A DNA stretch of 64,000 nt from Pseudomonadota bacterium (GTDB lineage Bacteria; Pseudomonadota; Alphaproteobacteria; Sphingomonadales; Govanellaceae), in contig QEVO01000004.1 of assembly GCA_003577275.1 (NCBI GenBank), forward strand, positions 1-64,000. Reading direction: 5' to 3'. Shown in pieces: positions 1 to 10,579 of the stretch; the stretch's first letter is position 1; the number at the start of each line of letters is the position of its first letter. The notes below the pieces were generated by a model. That model saw only the letters and a program-made list of their open reading frames with translations. It searched no databases and was not told the origin of the DNA. The position numbers and the translations under genes are program-made.

Positions 1-402
1 ACGGCGGTTCGCCCGAAAAATATACGGTATCAAGGGGTTAAGCCGATTTTCTACCCTCGGCGCTTGTCCTGAATGGAGTGCAAAACTCTGTCATTTTGGG
101 GTCTGCTTGTCCCAAAAGAGCAATCCGCGCCGTGCCGCGCAAAAAGAGGGGCCGGGGTCGCCAAAAATGGCGGTTCCCTGCGGGTTTCCGTCCCATGATA
201 GCCCCGAACCTGACGCCATATCCCAGGTCCCCTGGTTGTCCTGAATGGATTACCTCGTCACAGTGGCGTCATTTTCCTGTGGGCGCAACTGTGGGAACAC
301 AAGACGTAGTCTATACGCCGCGTGATGCACCGCACATCTGACCGGCGCCCTTCCGAATGGCGCAAGAAGTCCATGAATACCCATTAGAGAGCCTGTTGGC
401 CT
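1..402. other. Gene-free stretch with imperfect short repeats
   Basis: No convincing gene is seen here. The only ORF (78-341, plus) has an unremarkable, Arg/Pro-rich translation with no domain. Two segments share the start TTGTCCTGAATGGA (64-77 and 236-249), and a 7-bp hairpin (TTTTGGG 94-100 with CCCAAAA 111-117) lies after the first. The region is downstream of the minus-strand gene at 403-648. It may be the far end of an intergenic region that continues outside the window. Confidence 0.5.
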
Positions 403-648
403 CTATACTCCCAGTGTAATGAGCCGATACTTCACCACCAGCCAGTATAAGAGCCACAGCGCCGCGGCGATGGCGGTGGTCAGCAGCATCTTGAAGGCGA
501 TTCTCGGTTTGATCGGCGCGCTTGCCGGGGTGCCGGGCTCGCGCTCCTCCCCGGCCTCCTCGGGCGTCTTGACCCCCACCGGCAGAAGCGTGAACAGCAC
601 CAGCCACCACAGGACCACGAAGACAACGATATGCCCGGTGATGCTCAT
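403..648 (-). CDS. DUF1467 family small membrane protein
   Basis: An 81-residue protein with two predicted transmembrane helices (about residues 6-26 and 52-75) separated by a short charged, proline-containing loop (about 28-47). Size and layout match the alphaproteobacterial DUF1467 family, which has no established function. It lies downstream of the mce gene in the same direction, and this small protein is often found next to mce and rnj in related genomes. A palindromic repeat (697-797) sits between it and mce, so it may have its own promoter. The product call is fairly safe; the role is unknown. Confidence 0.75.
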   Translation of the reverse strand: MSITGHIVVFVVLWWLVLFTLLPVGVKTPEEAGEEREPGTPASAPIKPRIAFKMLLTTAIAAALWLLYWLVVKYRLITLGV

Positions 649-696
649 GGGAAATGATCCTTATTTAGCGGACTTTCTCTCTTCATCACTCTTCAT

Positions 697-797
697 CTCT
701 CCCCCTCACCCTACCCTCTCCCCCTGGCAGGGGGAGAGGGATGTGAAGGCTTAGCGAAGTCGAAGACTGAGCTTAGCCGGAGCCGGGTGAGGGGGTC
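697..797. repeat. Intergenic palindromic repeat (CTCTCC/GGTGAGG family, copy 1)
   Basis: An inner perfect hairpin, CCCTCTCCCCCTG followed by CAGGGGGAGAGGG (713-739), is enclosed by an outer inverted repeat, CCCCCTCACC (701-710) against GGGTGAGGGGG (785-795). Two more elements of the same design lie at 9790-9896 and 50134-50235, all between genes. It reads as a dispersed REP/BIME-like element with strong RNA folding potential. Confidence 0.7.
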
Positions 798-813
798 GAA
801 TTTTCACCATCCC

Positions 814-1218
814 TTACGCCTCCTCGATCTCCACCAGGACGCCATTGAAGTCCTTGGGGTGCAGGAACAGGATCGGCTTGCCGTGAGCGCCGATCTTCGG
901 TTCGCCGTCGCCCAGCACCCGCAGGCCATCGGCCTTCAGCTTATCGCGCGCGGCCTTGATGTCGGCGACTTCATAACAGACATGATGAATGCCGCCGGCC
1001 GGGTTCTTGGCCAGAAAATTGGCGATGGGCGAATTGGCCCCCAGGGGATGCAGCAATTCGATCTTGGTGTTGGGCAGCTCGATGAACACCGTGATCACCC
1101 CATGGTCCGGCTGATCGACGGGGGCGGACACCTTCGTACCCAGGGTATCACGGTAGAGCCTTGACGCCGCCGCCAGATCCGGCACCGCGATCGCCACGTG
1201 ATTTAAGCGTCCAATCAT
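814..1218 (-). CDS. mce: Methylmalonyl-CoA epimerase
   Basis: A 134-residue vicinal-oxygen-chelate (glyoxalase-fold) protein that interconverts the (S) and (R) epimers of methylmalonyl-CoA between propionyl-CoA carboxylase and methylmalonyl-CoA mutase. The expected metal ligands are visible: His7 in LNHVAI, the GIHHVCYEV block near residue 76, and a Glu near 130 in VLVEIEE. Length is normal. It follows rnj by 12 nt in the same direction and is probably the last or near-last gene of the nuo-birA-coaX-rnj-mce string. A generic glyoxalase-family member is the only alternative. Confidence 0.92.
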   Translation of the reverse strand: MIGRLNHVAIAVPDLAAASRLYRDTLGTKVSAPVDQPDHGVITVFIELPNTKIELLHPLGANSPIANFLAKNPAGGIHHVCYEVADIKAARDKLKADGLRVLGDGEPKIGAHGKPILFLHPKDFNGVLVEIEEA

Positions 1219-1230
1219 GATCGTTTCCTC

Positions 1231-2883
1231 TTATACGCGCAGAACATGCACTTTGGTGATCGGGCCGGTTTCCTTGCCGGTGGCCTCCTTGGCGGCGCGG
1301 CGGGCGGCCACCCGCAAGTGCTCCGCCACCTTGGCGTCGTCCCGCCGCTCGGCGGGCTTCAGCTTTTCATAGGCCGCTTCGATGACCTCGGCAAGGCGAT
1401 CGGCCAGGTTACCGTCGGCGTCCGGCAAGCCTTGCAGGTCGAGACTGGGGTCGGACGCCAGCTCGCCATCCTCGTCGAGCGCGACGGCGATGCCCAGGTA
1501 GCCGTTATAGCTGATCCGCCGCCGGCCGACGATGGCGTCGCCGTCAGCCTCCACCAGCACCCGGCCGTCGAGCGCCAGCCGCCCCGATTCGGCGTACTCA
1601 ATGATCTCCGCCGGACCGGGGGCCAAGCGCACGATATCGCCATTCTCCACCCCCACCACCTGCGGCACGCCAAGCTCGCGGGCGAGCCAGCCCTGCCGCG
1701 CCATGTGGCGAATTTCGCCATGCACCGGCACCGCGATCTGCGGCCTGATCAGGCGATAGAGCCGCTCCAGCTCGGCCCGTCCGGGATGGCCGGAGACATG
1801 GACGAAGGCGTCCTTTTCGGTGATGACCTCGATGCCTTCCTTGATCAACTGATTGATGACCATGCCGATCGGCACCTCGTTGCCGGGGATCATCTTCGAG
1901 GAAAACACCACGAGATCGCCGGGATCGAGCGCAATGTCGCGATGCTGGCCGGTGGCGATGCGCGCCAACGCCGCGCGCCCCTCGCCCTGACAGCCGGTGC
2001 AGACGATCATCACCCGTTCGGGCGGCAGGTAGCCCAAGTCTTCAGCCGATACCAAGGGCGGCAGGTCGCGCAAGTAGCCAAGCGCACGGGCGATCTCAAC
2101 GTTGCGCTCCAAGGCGCGACCGATGAGGCACAGTTCGCGGCCATGGGCGACGGCGACGGCAGCCAATGTCGCCACCCGGGCGATGTTGGAGGCAAAAGTG
2201 GTGACCACGACGCGCTGCGGCCGGTCAGCGAGCAGCGTCATCAGGCTTTGCCGCACCGCGCCTTCCGAGCCTGAGGCCTCGGCGTTAAACACGTTGGTGG
2301 AATCGCAGACCATGGCAAGGACGCCGTTATCACCGATCGCCTGCAAGGCGGCTTCGTCCGTCGGCTTACCCACCAGCGGCTCGGGATCGAGCTTCCAATC
2401 GCCGGTATGAAAAATGCGGCCCGCCGGCGTTGAGATCAACAGCGAGTTGGGTTCAGCGATCGAATGGGTGATGGAAATATAATCCACGGTAAAGGGATCG
2501 AGTTTCACCCGTCCGCCCAACGGCACTTCATGAACCGGCACCACCTCCAACAAGCCCATCTCTTTCAAGCGAGTGCGCAGGAACGCCGCGGTAAACGGCG
2601 TCGCATAAACCGGGCATTTCAGGCGCGGCCAGAGATGCGCCACCGCGCCGGCGTGATCCTCGTGGGCATGGGTGAGGACAATGCCCAGAAGATCCTTGCG
2701 CCGATCCTCAATGAAAGTGGTCTTGGGCAAAATCAGATCGACGCCGGGAAAATAATCATCGGCGAAGGTCACGCCCAGATCGACCATCAGCCATTTATCG
2801 CCATAAGCATAGAGATTGAGATTCATCCCAATCTCGCCCGCCCCGCCCAGCGGGACGAACAGCAGATCCTGGGAGGCTGTCAT
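1231..2883 (-). CDS. rnj: Ribonuclease J
   Basis: A 550-residue metallo-beta-lactamase/beta-CASP ribonuclease with 5'-to-3' exonuclease and endonuclease activity in RNA maturation and decay. The zinc-binding motif HAHEDH is at residues 72-77. A second block (FHTGDWKLDPEP) and the beta-CASP signature region (VHVSGHPGRAELERL, with VPVHGE after it) are also present. Length is typical. Its start codon overlaps the coaX stop as ATGA, implying translational coupling. Alphaproteobacteria commonly have RNase J alongside RNase E. Confidence 0.95.
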   Translation of the reverse strand: MTASQDLLFVPLGGAGEIGMNLNLYAYGDKWLMVDLGVTFADDYFPGVDLILPKTTFIEDRRKDLLGIVLTHAHEDHAGAVAHLWPRLKCPVYATPFTAAFLRTRLKEMGLLEVVPVHEVPLGGRVKLDPFTVDYISITHSIAEPNSLLISTPAGRIFHTGDWKLDPEPLVGKPTDEAALQAIGDNGVLAMVCDSTNVFNAEASGSEGAVRQSLMTLLADRPQRVVVTTFASNIARVATLAAVAVAHGRELCLIGRALERNVEIARALGYLRDLPPLVSAEDLGYLPPERVMIVCTGCQGEGRAALARIATGQHRDIALDPGDLVVFSSKMIPGNEVPIGMVINQLIKEGIEVITEKDAFVHVSGHPGRAELERLYRLIRPQIAVPVHGEIRHMARQGWLARELGVPQVVGVENGDIVRLAPGPAEIIEYAESGRLALDGRVLVEADGDAIVGRRRISYNGYLGIAVALDEDGELASDPSLDLQGLPDADGNLADRLAEVIEAAYEKLKPAERRDDAKVAEHLRVAARRAAKEATGKETGPITKVHVLRV

Positions 2884-3650
2884 GGCCGATTACGCTGGTA
2901 GATTTTGAACAGACCCTTGATGGTCAATTCTTGATCGACGTCTTCGATCACCGGCGCCACGCCGGCAAACAAGGGCGCCAAGCCGCCGGTGGCCACCACC
3001 TTCATCGGCTTGCCGTATTCGGCGATGATGCGGCTGCAAAGTCCTTCGATCAAGCCGACGTAGCCCCAAAACACGCCCGACTGCATGGCTGGCACGGTGG
3101 AGCGTCCGATAACTTTTTCCGGCCGCTCGACGGCGACGCGGGGCAGCTTGGCCGCCGCCATGTGCAACGCCTCCAGCGACAGATTGATGCCCGGCGAGAT
3201 GACGCCGCCGATGTAGCGGCCCTTGTCATCCACCACGTCGAAGGTGGTGGCGGTGCCGAAATCAAGGACGATCAACGGCGCGCCATAGTTATCACGCGCC
3301 GCCACCGCGTTGACCAGGCGATCGGCGCCCACTTCGCGGGGATTATCCAGCGCCACCTCGATGCCCAGATCGACGCCGGGCGCGCCCACCACCACCGCCT
3401 CGCAAGAAAAATAGCGTCGGCACAAGAGTTGCAGCGGAAACAGCGCCTGCGGCACCACGGTGGCGATGATCGCGCCCTTGATGCTGGCGGTATCGAAGTC
3501 TTCCAGGCGCATGAGCTGGGACAGCCACACCATGTATTCATCAGCGGTGCGGCTATCGACGGTGGAGATGCGCCATTTCTGTCGCAGCTCCTTGCCATCA
3601 TGGAGTGCGAAGACAATGTTGGTGTTGCCTGCGTCAATGGCGAGGATCAT
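2880..3650 (-). CDS. coaX: Type III pantothenate kinase
   Basis: A 256-residue ASKHA-fold kinase that phosphorylates pantothenate in the first step of coenzyme A synthesis. The phosphate-binding motif DAGNTN occupies residues 6-11, GADRLVNA follows near residue 108 with the likely catalytic Asp, and DFGTATTFD lies near residue 130. An AGGAG sequence stands 7 nt before the ATG. It lies 11 nt after birA and overlaps rnj by 4 nt. No CoaA-type kinase is in the window, so this is probably the organism's pantothenate kinase. Confidence 0.95.
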   Translation of the reverse strand: MILAIDAGNTNIVFALHDGKELRQKWRISTVDSRTADEYMVWLSQLMRLEDFDTASIKGAIIATVVPQALFPLQLLCRRYFSCEAVVVGAPGVDLGIEVALDNPREVGADRLVNAVAARDNYGAPLIVLDFGTATTFDVVDDKGRYIGGVISPGINLSLEALHMAAAKLPRVAVERPEKVIGRSTVPAMQSGVFWGYVGLIEGLCSRIIAEYGKPMKVVATGGLAPLFAGVAPVIEDVDQELTIKGLFKIYQRNRP

Positions 3651-3661
3651 GGGGCGTCTCC

Positions 3662-4414
3662 TCAGACAAAAAACACGTCGCCGGCGGCGACGCGCTCGAT
3701 TGTGCCTTCGGAAAGGCGAACCAGCAAGGCGCCTGTTTCATCGATATCCATAAAGCTGCCGGTAAATTCCCGCGCCTCCAGGCGGACGCGGATGGCCTCG
3801 CCGATGCCGGCGGCGCGCTGCCGCCAAGCGTCGCGGATGGGGACAAAACCGCCCGCGCGCCAGATTTCATACCAGCGCTCAAAGGCGGCGGCGAGGGATT
3901 GAAGGACATCCGGGGCCGAAGCCCTGCCGCCATGCTCCCGCAGCGAGGTAGCGGGAAACTCGACGCCCGCTGGCGCCGACATAACATTGACGCCGATGCC
4001 GATCACCACCCAGCCCGATGCGCCCTCGCTTTCCAACAACAGCCCCGCCGCCTTGCAGCGATTAATCAGAATATCGTTGGGCCATTTGCAGGTCACGGTA
4101 GCGGATGCCGGCGGCAAATGGGCGCTCACCGCATCAAAGGTCGCCAGGCTGGCGACGAAGGAAAGTTCCGGCGCGCGGAATGCCGGCATGCGGGGTTCGA
4201 GAATGCGCGAGGCGAACAGGTTGCCTTCTTCCGATATCCAGGCGCGGCCCCGCCGGCCCCGCCCCGCCGACTGCGTGCGGGCGACGATCCAGCCGTCCGT
4301 CGCTTGGCCCGTGGCGATGCGGCGGCGCGCCTCGGCGTTGGTGCTGGGCAGATGATCGTAAATCTCGATGGCGGGAAGCCCGGGCAGGATCAGCCGTTCG
4401 GGGTCCCGCAGCAT
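3662..4414 (-). CDS. birA: Biotin--[acetyl-CoA-carboxylase] ligase
   Basis: A 250-residue biotin protein ligase that activates biotin with ATP and transfers it to a carrier lysine on biotin-dependent carboxylases. The adenylate-binding loop GRGRRG is at residues 51-56 and KWPNDI at 110-115. The winged-helix DNA-binding domain of the E. coli bifunctional BirA is absent, so this is a monofunctional ligase. It starts 10 nt after the nuoN stop and sits between nuoN and coaX, a common alphaproteobacterial arrangement. Confidence 0.95.
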   Translation of the reverse strand: MLRDPERLILPGLPAIEIYDHLPSTNAEARRRIATGQATDGWIVARTQSAGRGRRGRAWISEEGNLFASRILEPRMPAFRAPELSFVASLATFDAVSAHLPPASATVTCKWPNDILINRCKAAGLLLESEGASGWVVIGIGVNVMSAPAGVEFPATSLREHGGRASAPDVLQSLAAAFERWYEIWRAGGFVPIRDAWRQRAAGIGEAIRVRLEAREFTGSFMDIDETGALLVRLSEGTIERVAAGDVFFV

Positions 4415-4424
4415 GACCCGACCA

Positions 4425-5876
4425 TTACGGCATCAGCCACGACGCGGCATTGGCGGCCGTGGTCAGCAAAGGCGTCGGGTAAATGACGAACAGCGCGGTT
4501 ACTACCGCCGCCACGGTGACGATCAGCCCCATATCGCGCGCCATCGGCCGCTCGAACTCCACCACCGGGTCGTCGAAATACATCACCTTGACGATACGCA
4601 GGTAATAGTAGGCGCCGATGACGCTGGCGACCACGCCGATCACCGCCAACGGCACCAGGTCGGCGTGCACGGCGGCAAGGAAGATGTAGAACTTGCCGAA
4701 GAAGCCGGCCAACGGCGGAATGCCGGCCAGCGAGAACATGAAAATGGCGAAGGCGGCGGCAAGCCCGGGGCGGGTGCGCGCCAAGCCGGCGAGATCGGAG
4801 ATTTCCTCGCTCATGCCCTCGGTCTTGCGCATGGCGAGGATGCAGACGAAAGTGCCGATGTTCATGGCAAGATAAATGGCGAGATAAATCAGCAGTCCGC
4901 GCAAACCTTCCTCGGTACCGGCGGCAAGACCGATGAGCGCATAGCCGACATGGCCGATGGAGCTGTAGGCCATCAGCCGCTTGATGTTGGTCTGCACGAT
5001 GGCCGCCACCGCGCCCAGCGCCATGGAGGCGATGGACAGAAAGATGATGATCTGCTGCCATTGGTCATGGAGCGCCGCGAACGGCTCATAGACGACGCGA
5101 GCGAACAAAGCCAACGCGGCGATCTTCGGCGCCACCGCGAAAAAGGCGGTAACCGGCGTCGGCGCGCCTTCGTAAACATCCGGCGTCCACATATGGAACG
5201 GCACGGCAGAGACCTTGAAGGCAAGGCCGGCGGCGATAAAGGCGATGCCGAAGATGAGGCCGACGGGAGCCTCATAACCGGCGGCGGTGAAGAGCGCGCC
5301 CATGGCGTCGAAACTGGTGGTGCCGGTATAGCCGTAAACCAGGGACGAGCCGTAAAGCAGCATGCCCGAGGACAGCGCGCCGAGCACGAAATATTTCAAG
5401 CCCGCCTCGGTGGAGACCACGCTGTCGCGGCGAAACGCGGCGAGCACGTAAAGGCTCAAGCTTTGCATTTCCAGACCGACATAGAGCGAGATTAAATTGT
5501 TGGCCGAGATCATCATCAGCATGCCCAGCGTGGCGAGCAGCATCAGAATGGGATACTCGAATCGCTCCAGCCGTTCGGCCTTCATGTAGCCGCCGGACAT
5601 CACGACAGCGAGCATGGAGGCGATCAGCACCATGGCTTTCGCAAACTGGCCGAAACCGTCCATCACGAACATGCCGCCGAACGTCAACGCCCGGTCCGGC
5701 ATCATGGAAAGAACGCCCACCAGCGCCACGCCCATGGCGACGACAGCGCCCAACGCCACCGAGCCGGCGGCGTCATCGCGGCGAAACACGCCGAACACCA
5801 GAAGCGCCATGGCGGCGATGGCCAGCACCAACTCGGGGATGGCCGGAATGAGATCAGGCAGAACGGCGGGGGTCAT
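4425..5876 (-). CDS. nuoN: NADH-quinone oxidoreductase subunit N
   Basis: A 483-residue, very hydrophobic antiporter-like (Mrp-type) subunit of the complex I membrane arm, with about 14 helices. The proton-antiporter family block around [20 protein letters not shown] is present, with the conserved Lys/Glu pattern of helices 5-8. Its ATG overlaps the nuoM stop by 4 nt (ATGA). It is the last of the 14 nuo subunits; birA follows at once. Confidence 0.97.
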   Translation of the reverse strand: MTPAVLPDLIPAIPELVLAIAAMALLVFGVFRRDDAAGSVALGAVVAMGVALVGVLSMMPDRALTFGGMFVMDGFGQFAKAMVLIASMLAVVMSGGYMKAERLERFEYPILMLLATLGMLMMISANNLISLYVGLEMQSLSLYVLAAFRRDSVVSTEAGLKYFVLGALSSGMLLYGSSLVYGYTGTTSFDAMGALFTAAGYEAPVGLIFGIAFIAAGLAFKVSAVPFHMWTPDVYEGAPTPVTAFFAVAPKIAALALFARVVYEPFAALHDQWQQIIIFLSIASMALGAVAAIVQTNIKRLMAYSSIGHVGYALIGLAAGTEEGLRGLLIYLAIYLAMNIGTFVCILAMRKTEGMSEEISDLAGLARTRPGLAAAFAIFMFSLAGIPPLAGFFGKFYIFLAAVHADLVPLAVIGVVASVIGAYYYLRIVKVMYFDDPVVEFERPMARDMGLIVTVAAVVTALFVIYPTPLLTTAANAASWLMP

Positions 5877-7399
5877 TGCGCGGCCTCCACGCTGGCAAGC
5901 TTGGTCGGCGCGTCATGGGCGGCGATGGCCTGCTGATATTGCGTCATCAAATGCTCGACGGATGGATGCAGAAAATCAGAGAACGATTTGGGATAAATCC
6001 CCATCCACAACACCACCGCGATGAGCGGCGCGAAGATGTAAATTTCCCGCCGGCTCAAATCGAGAATGTTTTTCAGATCCGCCTTCACCAGCTCTCCGAA
6101 AATCACCCGACGATAGAGCCACAGCATGTAGGCTGCGCCCAGCACCATGCCGGTGGCGGCGCCGAAGGCGATCCAGGTATTGACCTGATAAGCCCCGGCC
6201 AGCACCAAAAGCTCGCCGACGAAGCCGGAAGTGCCAGGCAGACCCACCGACGCCATGGTGAAGATCATGAACACCAGGGCATATTTCGGCATGCGATTGA
6301 CGAGCCCGCCGTAACGGTCGATCAGGCGGCTGTGAATGCGGTCATAAACCACGCCGACGCACAAAAAGAGCGCGCCGGAAACGATGCCGTGGCTGAGCAT
6401 CTGAATGATGCTGCCTTCCAGCCCCTGCTGGTTGAAGGTGAAGATGCCGATGGTGACAAAGCCCATGTGCGCCACCGAGGAGTAGGCAATCAGCTTCTTC
6501 ATGTCCTCCTGCATCAGCGCCACCAGCGAGGTATAGACCACGGCAATGACGCTCAAGGCGAAGATCAACACCGCGAAATAGTCGGAGGCCAGCGGAAACA
6601 TCGGCAGGGAGAAGCGCAGGAAGCCGTAGCCGCCCATTTTCAGCAAGATGGCGGCCAGCACCACCGAGCCGGCGGTGGGCGCTTCCACGTGGGCGTCGGG
6701 CAGCCAGGTATGCACCGGCCACATCGGCATCTTGACCGCGAACGAGGCGAAGAAAGCGAGCCACAGCCACTTTTGCACTTCCGGATCAAAGCCGTGCGCC
6801 ATCAGCGCCGGGATGTCGGTGGTGCCGGCCTCCAGATACATATAGATGATGGCCACCAGCATCAGCACCGAGCCCAAGAGGGTGTAGAGGAAGAACTTGA
6901 ACGCCGAATAGATTTTGCGCGGCCCGCCCCAGATGCCGATGATGAGGAACATCGGGATGAGACCGCCCTCGAAGAAGAGGTAGAACAGCACCAGATCGAG
7001 CGAGCAGAAGACGCCGATCATCAGCGTTTCCAACACCAGGAACGCCACCATGTATTCCTTGACGCGGGTCGTGATCGCTTCCCAACTGGCGAGAATGCAC
7101 ACCGGCATCAAAAACGTGGTCAAGAGAATGAACAGCACCGAAATGCCGTCGACGCCCAAATGATAGGTGATGGCCCCGCCCAGCCACTCGTTGCGCTCGA
7201 CGAACTGAAAGGCGGCGGTGGTGCGATCGAACCCGGTCCACAGGCCAAGGGATAAAATGAAGGTGATCAGCGTCGTCCACAACGCCACCTGACGGGCGTT
7301 GCGATTGGCGATCTCCGCCTCGCCGCGGATGAGGAGAATGAACAGCGCGCCGACAAGCGGCAGGAAGGTGACGACGGAAAGTATGGGCCAGCCGCTCAT
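5873..7399 (-). CDS. nuoM: NADH-quinone oxidoreductase subunit M
   Basis: A 508-residue antiporter-like membrane subunit of complex I with about 14 helices. Conserved segments include [20 protein letters not shown] and the functional Lys/His residues of the Mrp-type family. An upstream in-frame ATG at 7432 would overlap nuoL and add 11 polar residues that do not look like the family. MSGWPIL at 7399, one nucleotide after the nuoL stop, is the better start. It couples proton movement to NADH oxidation with NuoL and NuoN. Confidence 0.97.
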   Translation of the reverse strand: MSGWPILSVVTFLPLVGALFILLIRGEAEIANRNARQVALWTTLITFILSLGLWTGFDRTTAAFQFVERNEWLGGAITYHLGVDGISVLFILLTTFLMPVCILASWEAITTRVKEYMVAFLVLETLMIGVFCSLDLVLFYLFFEGGLIPMFLIIGIWGGPRKIYSAFKFFLYTLLGSVLMLVAIIYMYLEAGTTDIPALMAHGFDPEVQKWLWLAFFASFAVKMPMWPVHTWLPDAHVEAPTAGSVVLAAILLKMGGYGFLRFSLPMFPLASDYFAVLIFALSVIAVVYTSLVALMQEDMKKLIAYSSVAHMGFVTIGIFTFNQQGLEGSIIQMLSHGIVSGALFLCVGVVYDRIHSRLIDRYGGLVNRMPKYALVFMIFTMASVGLPGTSGFVGELLVLAGAYQVNTWIAFGAATGMVLGAAYMLWLYRRVIFGELVKADLKNILDLSRREIYIFAPLIAVVLWMGIYPKSFSDFLHPSVEHLMTQYQQAIAAHDAPTKLASVEAAQ

Positions 7400-7400
7400 A

Positions 7401-9326
7401 TCACGCTCCCATCGCCATGAACCAGGTGACAATCGCCGCCACGCCGATCAGCATGGCGAAGGCGTAGTGGTAGACATAGCCCGACTGCAACCGCCGCGCC
7501 CGCGCCGCAAGGTTGGCCACCGCCGCCGAAACGCCGTCGGGGCCAAGGCCGTCGATAGTGGCGCCGTCGCCCTTCTTCCACAAAAAGCGCCCCAATGCCT
7601 TGGCCGGACGGACGAACAGGAAGTCATAAATCTCGTCGAAATACCACTTGTTCAACAGGAACTGATAGATCGGCGCGTGCATGCGAGCGATGCGGCCGGG
7701 CACGTCCGGCGCTTTGACATAGCACAGCCATGACAGGACAAAGCCCGAAGCGCTCATGATCAGCGGCATCAGCTTCACCCAGCCGGGCACGTGGTGCGCC
7801 GCCTCCATGACGTTCTCGCCGGCAAGGGTGAGCGCGCCGCGCCAGAACTCGGCGTAATCGTGGCCAACGAAATAGCCGGCAAAAAGCACGCCTGACAGCA
7901 TCGCGCCGCCGGCCAAGATGATCAGCGGCACGGTCATCACCGGCGGCGATTCATGGATGTGATGCATCACCTCTTCGCTCGCCCGGGGCGCGCCATGGAA
8001 GGTCATGAAAATCAGCCGCCAGGAATAGAACGAGGTTAAGAACGCCGCGCCGACGCCAAGAACAAAGGCGTAATGGCCCATCTCGCTGCCGGCGGCATAG
8101 GCTGATTCAATGATCATGTCCTTGGAATAATAGCCGGCGAAGAACGGCACGCCGGTCAGCGCCAGGGTGCCGATAACCATCAACGCATAGGTGAGCGGAA
8201 TTTTCTTCCAGATGCCGCCCATCTTGCGCATGTCCTGCTCGTTCGATAGGGCGTGAATGACCGAGCCCGCGCCAAGGAACAACAGCGCCTTGAAGAAGGC
8301 GTGGGTAAAGAGATGGAAGATCGCGCCGCCATAGGCCGATACCCCGGCGGCGAAGAACATGTAACCCAATTGCGAGCAGGTGGAATAGGCGATCACCCGC
8401 TTGATGTCGTTTTGCGCCAAGCCGACGGTGGCGGCGAACAGCGCCGTCGTGGCGCCGATGAAGGTCACCACGTCGCGGGCATAGGGCGAGAGCTCAAACA
8501 GCGGCGAGCAGCGCGCCACCATGAACACGCCGGCGGTGACCATGGTCGCGGCGTGGATCAAGGCGGAAACCGGCGTCGGGCCTTCCATGGCGTCCGGCAG
8601 CCAGGTGTGGAGCCCGATCTGCGCCGACTTGCCCATGGCGCCAATGAACAGCAGCAGGCAGATGGTGGTCAGCACATCAACCTGATAGTTGAGGAAAATG
8701 AAATCCTTGCCCACGAATTCAGCCGCGCGGGCGAACACCGCGTCATACTGCAAGGTGCCGAACACCAGGAAAATCGCGAAGATGCCAAGCGCAAAACCGA
8801 AATCGCCCACCCGGTTGACGAGAAAGGCCTTGATCGCCGCCGCGCAGGCCGACGGTTTTTTGTACCAGAAGCCGATCAGCAGATAAGACGCCAGCCCCAC
8901 CCCTTCCCAGCCGAAGAACAACTGCACGAAATTATCGGCGGTGACCAGCATCAGCATGGCGAAGGTAAAGAGCGATAGGTAGGACATGAAGCGCGGCACG
9001 TCGGGATCGTGCGCCATGTAGCCCACGGAATAGATATGCACCAGCGAGGAGACGCCGGTGACCACCACCAGCATCACCGCGGTCAGGGTATCGATCTTCA
9101 ACGCCCAGTTGACGGCAAAATCGCCAGACTGGATCCACGGCAGCACGTTGACGTGATACGTCTGGCCGCCCAAGGCGACATCGGCGAAGGCAAAAAGTGA
9201 CAGCACGGCGGAGATGACGAGCGCGCCGCAGGTGACGAGTTGCGATCCGCGATTGCCCAGCGTGCGGCCAAACAGTCCGGCGACGATGGCGGCAACAAGC
9301 GGCAGGAAGACGATGGTTGTGTACAT
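7401..9326 (-). CDS. nuoL: NADH-quinone oxidoreductase subunit L
   Basis: A 641-residue distal antiporter-like subunit of complex I. It has the core Mrp-type domain, with [22 protein letters not shown] near residue 235, and the C-terminal extension carrying the long lateral helix expected of NuoL. Length is typical. A palindromic repeat (9346-9416) separates it from nuoK, so the operon has a small internal intergenic gap here. Confidence 0.97.
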   Translation of the reverse strand: MYTTIVFLPLVAAIVAGLFGRTLGNRGSQLVTCGALVISAVLSLFAFADVALGGQTYHVNVLPWIQSGDFAVNWALKIDTLTAVMLVVVTGVSSLVHIYSVGYMAHDPDVPRFMSYLSLFTFAMLMLVTADNFVQLFFGWEGVGLASYLLIGFWYKKPSACAAAIKAFLVNRVGDFGFALGIFAIFLVFGTLQYDAVFARAAEFVGKDFIFLNYQVDVLTTICLLLFIGAMGKSAQIGLHTWLPDAMEGPTPVSALIHAATMVTAGVFMVARCSPLFELSPYARDVVTFIGATTALFAATVGLAQNDIKRVIAYSTCSQLGYMFFAAGVSAYGGAIFHLFTHAFFKALLFLGAGSVIHALSNEQDMRKMGGIWKKIPLTYALMVIGTLALTGVPFFAGYYSKDMIIESAYAAGSEMGHYAFVLGVGAAFLTSFYSWRLIFMTFHGAPRASEEVMHHIHESPPVMTVPLIILAGGAMLSGVLFAGYFVGHDYAEFWRGALTLAGENVMEAAHHVPGWVKLMPLIMSASGFVLSWLCYVKAPDVPGRIARMHAPIYQFLLNKWYFDEIYDFLFVRPAKALGRFLWKKGDGATIDGLGPDGVSAAVANLAARARRLQSGYVYHYAFAMLIGVAAIVTWFMAMGA

Positions 9327-9345
9327 GCTATCCGTCCCTAAAGTC

Positions 9346-9416
9346 CGTCATTCCCGCGAAAGCGGGAATCCATGGAAATATCGTGTGCCTGGATCCCCGC
9401 TTTCGCGGGGATGACG
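9346..9416. repeat. Palindromic repeat, CGTCATTCCCGC family (copy 1)
   Basis: Two hairpins back to back: CGTCATTCCCGC-GAAA-GCGGGAAT at the left and ATCCCCGC-TTTC-GCGGGGATGACG at the right. The outer ends CGTCAT and ATGACG are inverted repeats of each other. It lies between nuoL and nuoK. Close relatives are at 24851-24922 and 63791-63848. This is a dispersed REP-like element. Confidence 0.8.
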
Positions 9417-9461
9417 ATATAGCATGAGTGTTTTGCGATCTCGTCCAACCGAAACACCCCT

Positions 9462-9770
9462 CTACCCCTTCATCACGTTGATGTCTTCAACCGCGATGGT
9501 GCCGCGGTTGCGGAAATAGACCACCAGAATGGCAAGGCCGATCGCCGCCTCGGCCGCCGCCACGGTGAGCACGAACATGGCGAACACCTGGCCCACCAGG
9601 TCATTAAGGAAGCTGGAGAACGCCACCAGGTTGATATTGACGGCCAACAGCATCAGCTCCACTGACATCAAAATGATGATGACGTTCTTGCGGTTGAGAA
9701 AAATGCCGAAAATGCCCAGGGTGAACAGGATCGCCGCCACGGTAAGATAATGTCCCAAGCCGATCGTCAT
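9462..9770 (-). CDS. nuoK: NADH-quinone oxidoreductase subunit K
   Basis: A 102-residue membrane subunit with three predicted helices (about 4-24, 30-50 and 60-85), the normal size for NuoK. Glutamates within the second and third helices (VELMLLAVN near residue 37 and [11 protein letters not shown] near residue 72) match the conserved acidic pair needed for proton transfer. It sits between nuoJ and nuoL, with repeats on both sides. Confidence 0.97.
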   Translation of the reverse strand: MTIGLGHYLTVAAILFTLGIFGIFLNRKNVIIILMSVELMLLAVNINLVAFSSFLNDLVGQVFAMFVLTVAAAEAAIGLAILVVYFRNRGTIAVEDINVMKG

Positions 9771-9789
9771 AGAGTATCTCCCGCTATCT

Positions 9790-9896
9790 CCCCTCTCCTT
9801 CGAGGAGAGGGGGTGGGGGTGAGGTGGCCCGCCGATAATTCAATCGTCACCTCACCCGGACGCTGACGCGCCCCCCCTCTCCTCATAGGAGAGGGG
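9790..9896. repeat. Intergenic palindromic repeat (CTCTCC/GGTGAGG family, copy 2)
   Basis: A left hairpin (CCCCTCTCCT-TCG-AGGAGAGGGG near 9790) and a right hairpin (CCCTCTCCT-CAT-AGGAGAGGG near 9874-9896) are joined by an inverted GGTGAGGTGG / TCACCTCACC pair. It falls between nuoJ and nuoK inside the nuo transcription unit, where it could reduce or protect the downstream message. Confidence 0.75.
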
Positions 9897-9924
9897 AAAA
9901 ATAAACGTGCTATCCTCACCGACA

Positions 9925-10530
9925 TCATATCCCCTGCCCCGGCTGGACCTTGCGAATCTCCACCGCGTCCTCCCGCCGGCGTCTGACCTGGCGCGAGATG
10001 TCCTGCTTTTTCACACCCTTGCGGGTGCGGTGCGTCAACACGATGGCGCCGATCATGGCCACCAGAAGGATCATGCCCGCCGCCTGGAAGAGGTAGATGT
10101 AGTCGGTGTACAGGATCTGGCCCAGGGCCTCCGTATTGGTCACATCGCCGGGCGCGGGCGCGGCCACCGCCGCTCCTTCTGGCGGCGTGACGCCCAGGCC
10201 GAGCATGATCAGGAGCAGTTCCGCCAACAGCACCACGCCAATAAGCGCGCCGATGGGCAGGTAACGCGCCGCTCCCTTGCGCAGTTCCTCAAAATCGATG
10301 TCGAGCATCATCACCACAAAGAGGAACAGCACCGCCACCGCGCCGACGTAGACGATGACCAGGATCATGGCGAGGAATTCCGCCCCCATGAGCAAGAACA
10401 GCGCCGCCGCGTTGAAGAAGGCGAGGATCAAGAATAGCACCGAGTGCACGGGATTGCGCGCCGAGATCACCATGAACCCGGAAAGGATGGTGATGGCGGC
10501 AAAGACATAGAAGCATATGGCCTCAATCAT
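9925..10530 (-). CDS. nuoJ: NADH-quinone oxidoreductase subunit J
   Basis: A 201-residue membrane subunit with five predicted helices. The family signature FLVISARNPVHSVLFLI-like segment near residue 25 is visible, as is the conserved VIVYVGAVAVLFLFVVMML block in helix 3, which carries the pi-bulge of NuoJ. A charged C-terminal tail (from about residue 170) is normal for alphaproteobacteria. It lies between nuoI and nuoK. Confidence 0.97.
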   Translation of the reverse strand: MIEAICFYVFAAITILSGFMVISARNPVHSVLFLILAFFNAAALFLLMGAEFLAMILVIVYVGAVAVLFLFVVMMLDIDFEELRKGAARYLPIGALIGVVLLAELLLIMLGLGVTPPEGAAVAAPAPGDVTNTEALGQILYTDYIYLFQAAGMILLVAMIGAIVLTHRTRKGVKKQDISRQVRRRREDAVEIRKVQPGQGI

Positions 10531-10579
10531 GCCGCTTGTCCCCCAGTTTTATAGTGCCCCATGGTGTGTCCCGTTTTCC

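Noticed and set aside
78-341. 87-codon ORF at the window start
   Set aside because: No ribosome site or domain, and it spans repeat-like intergenic sequence.
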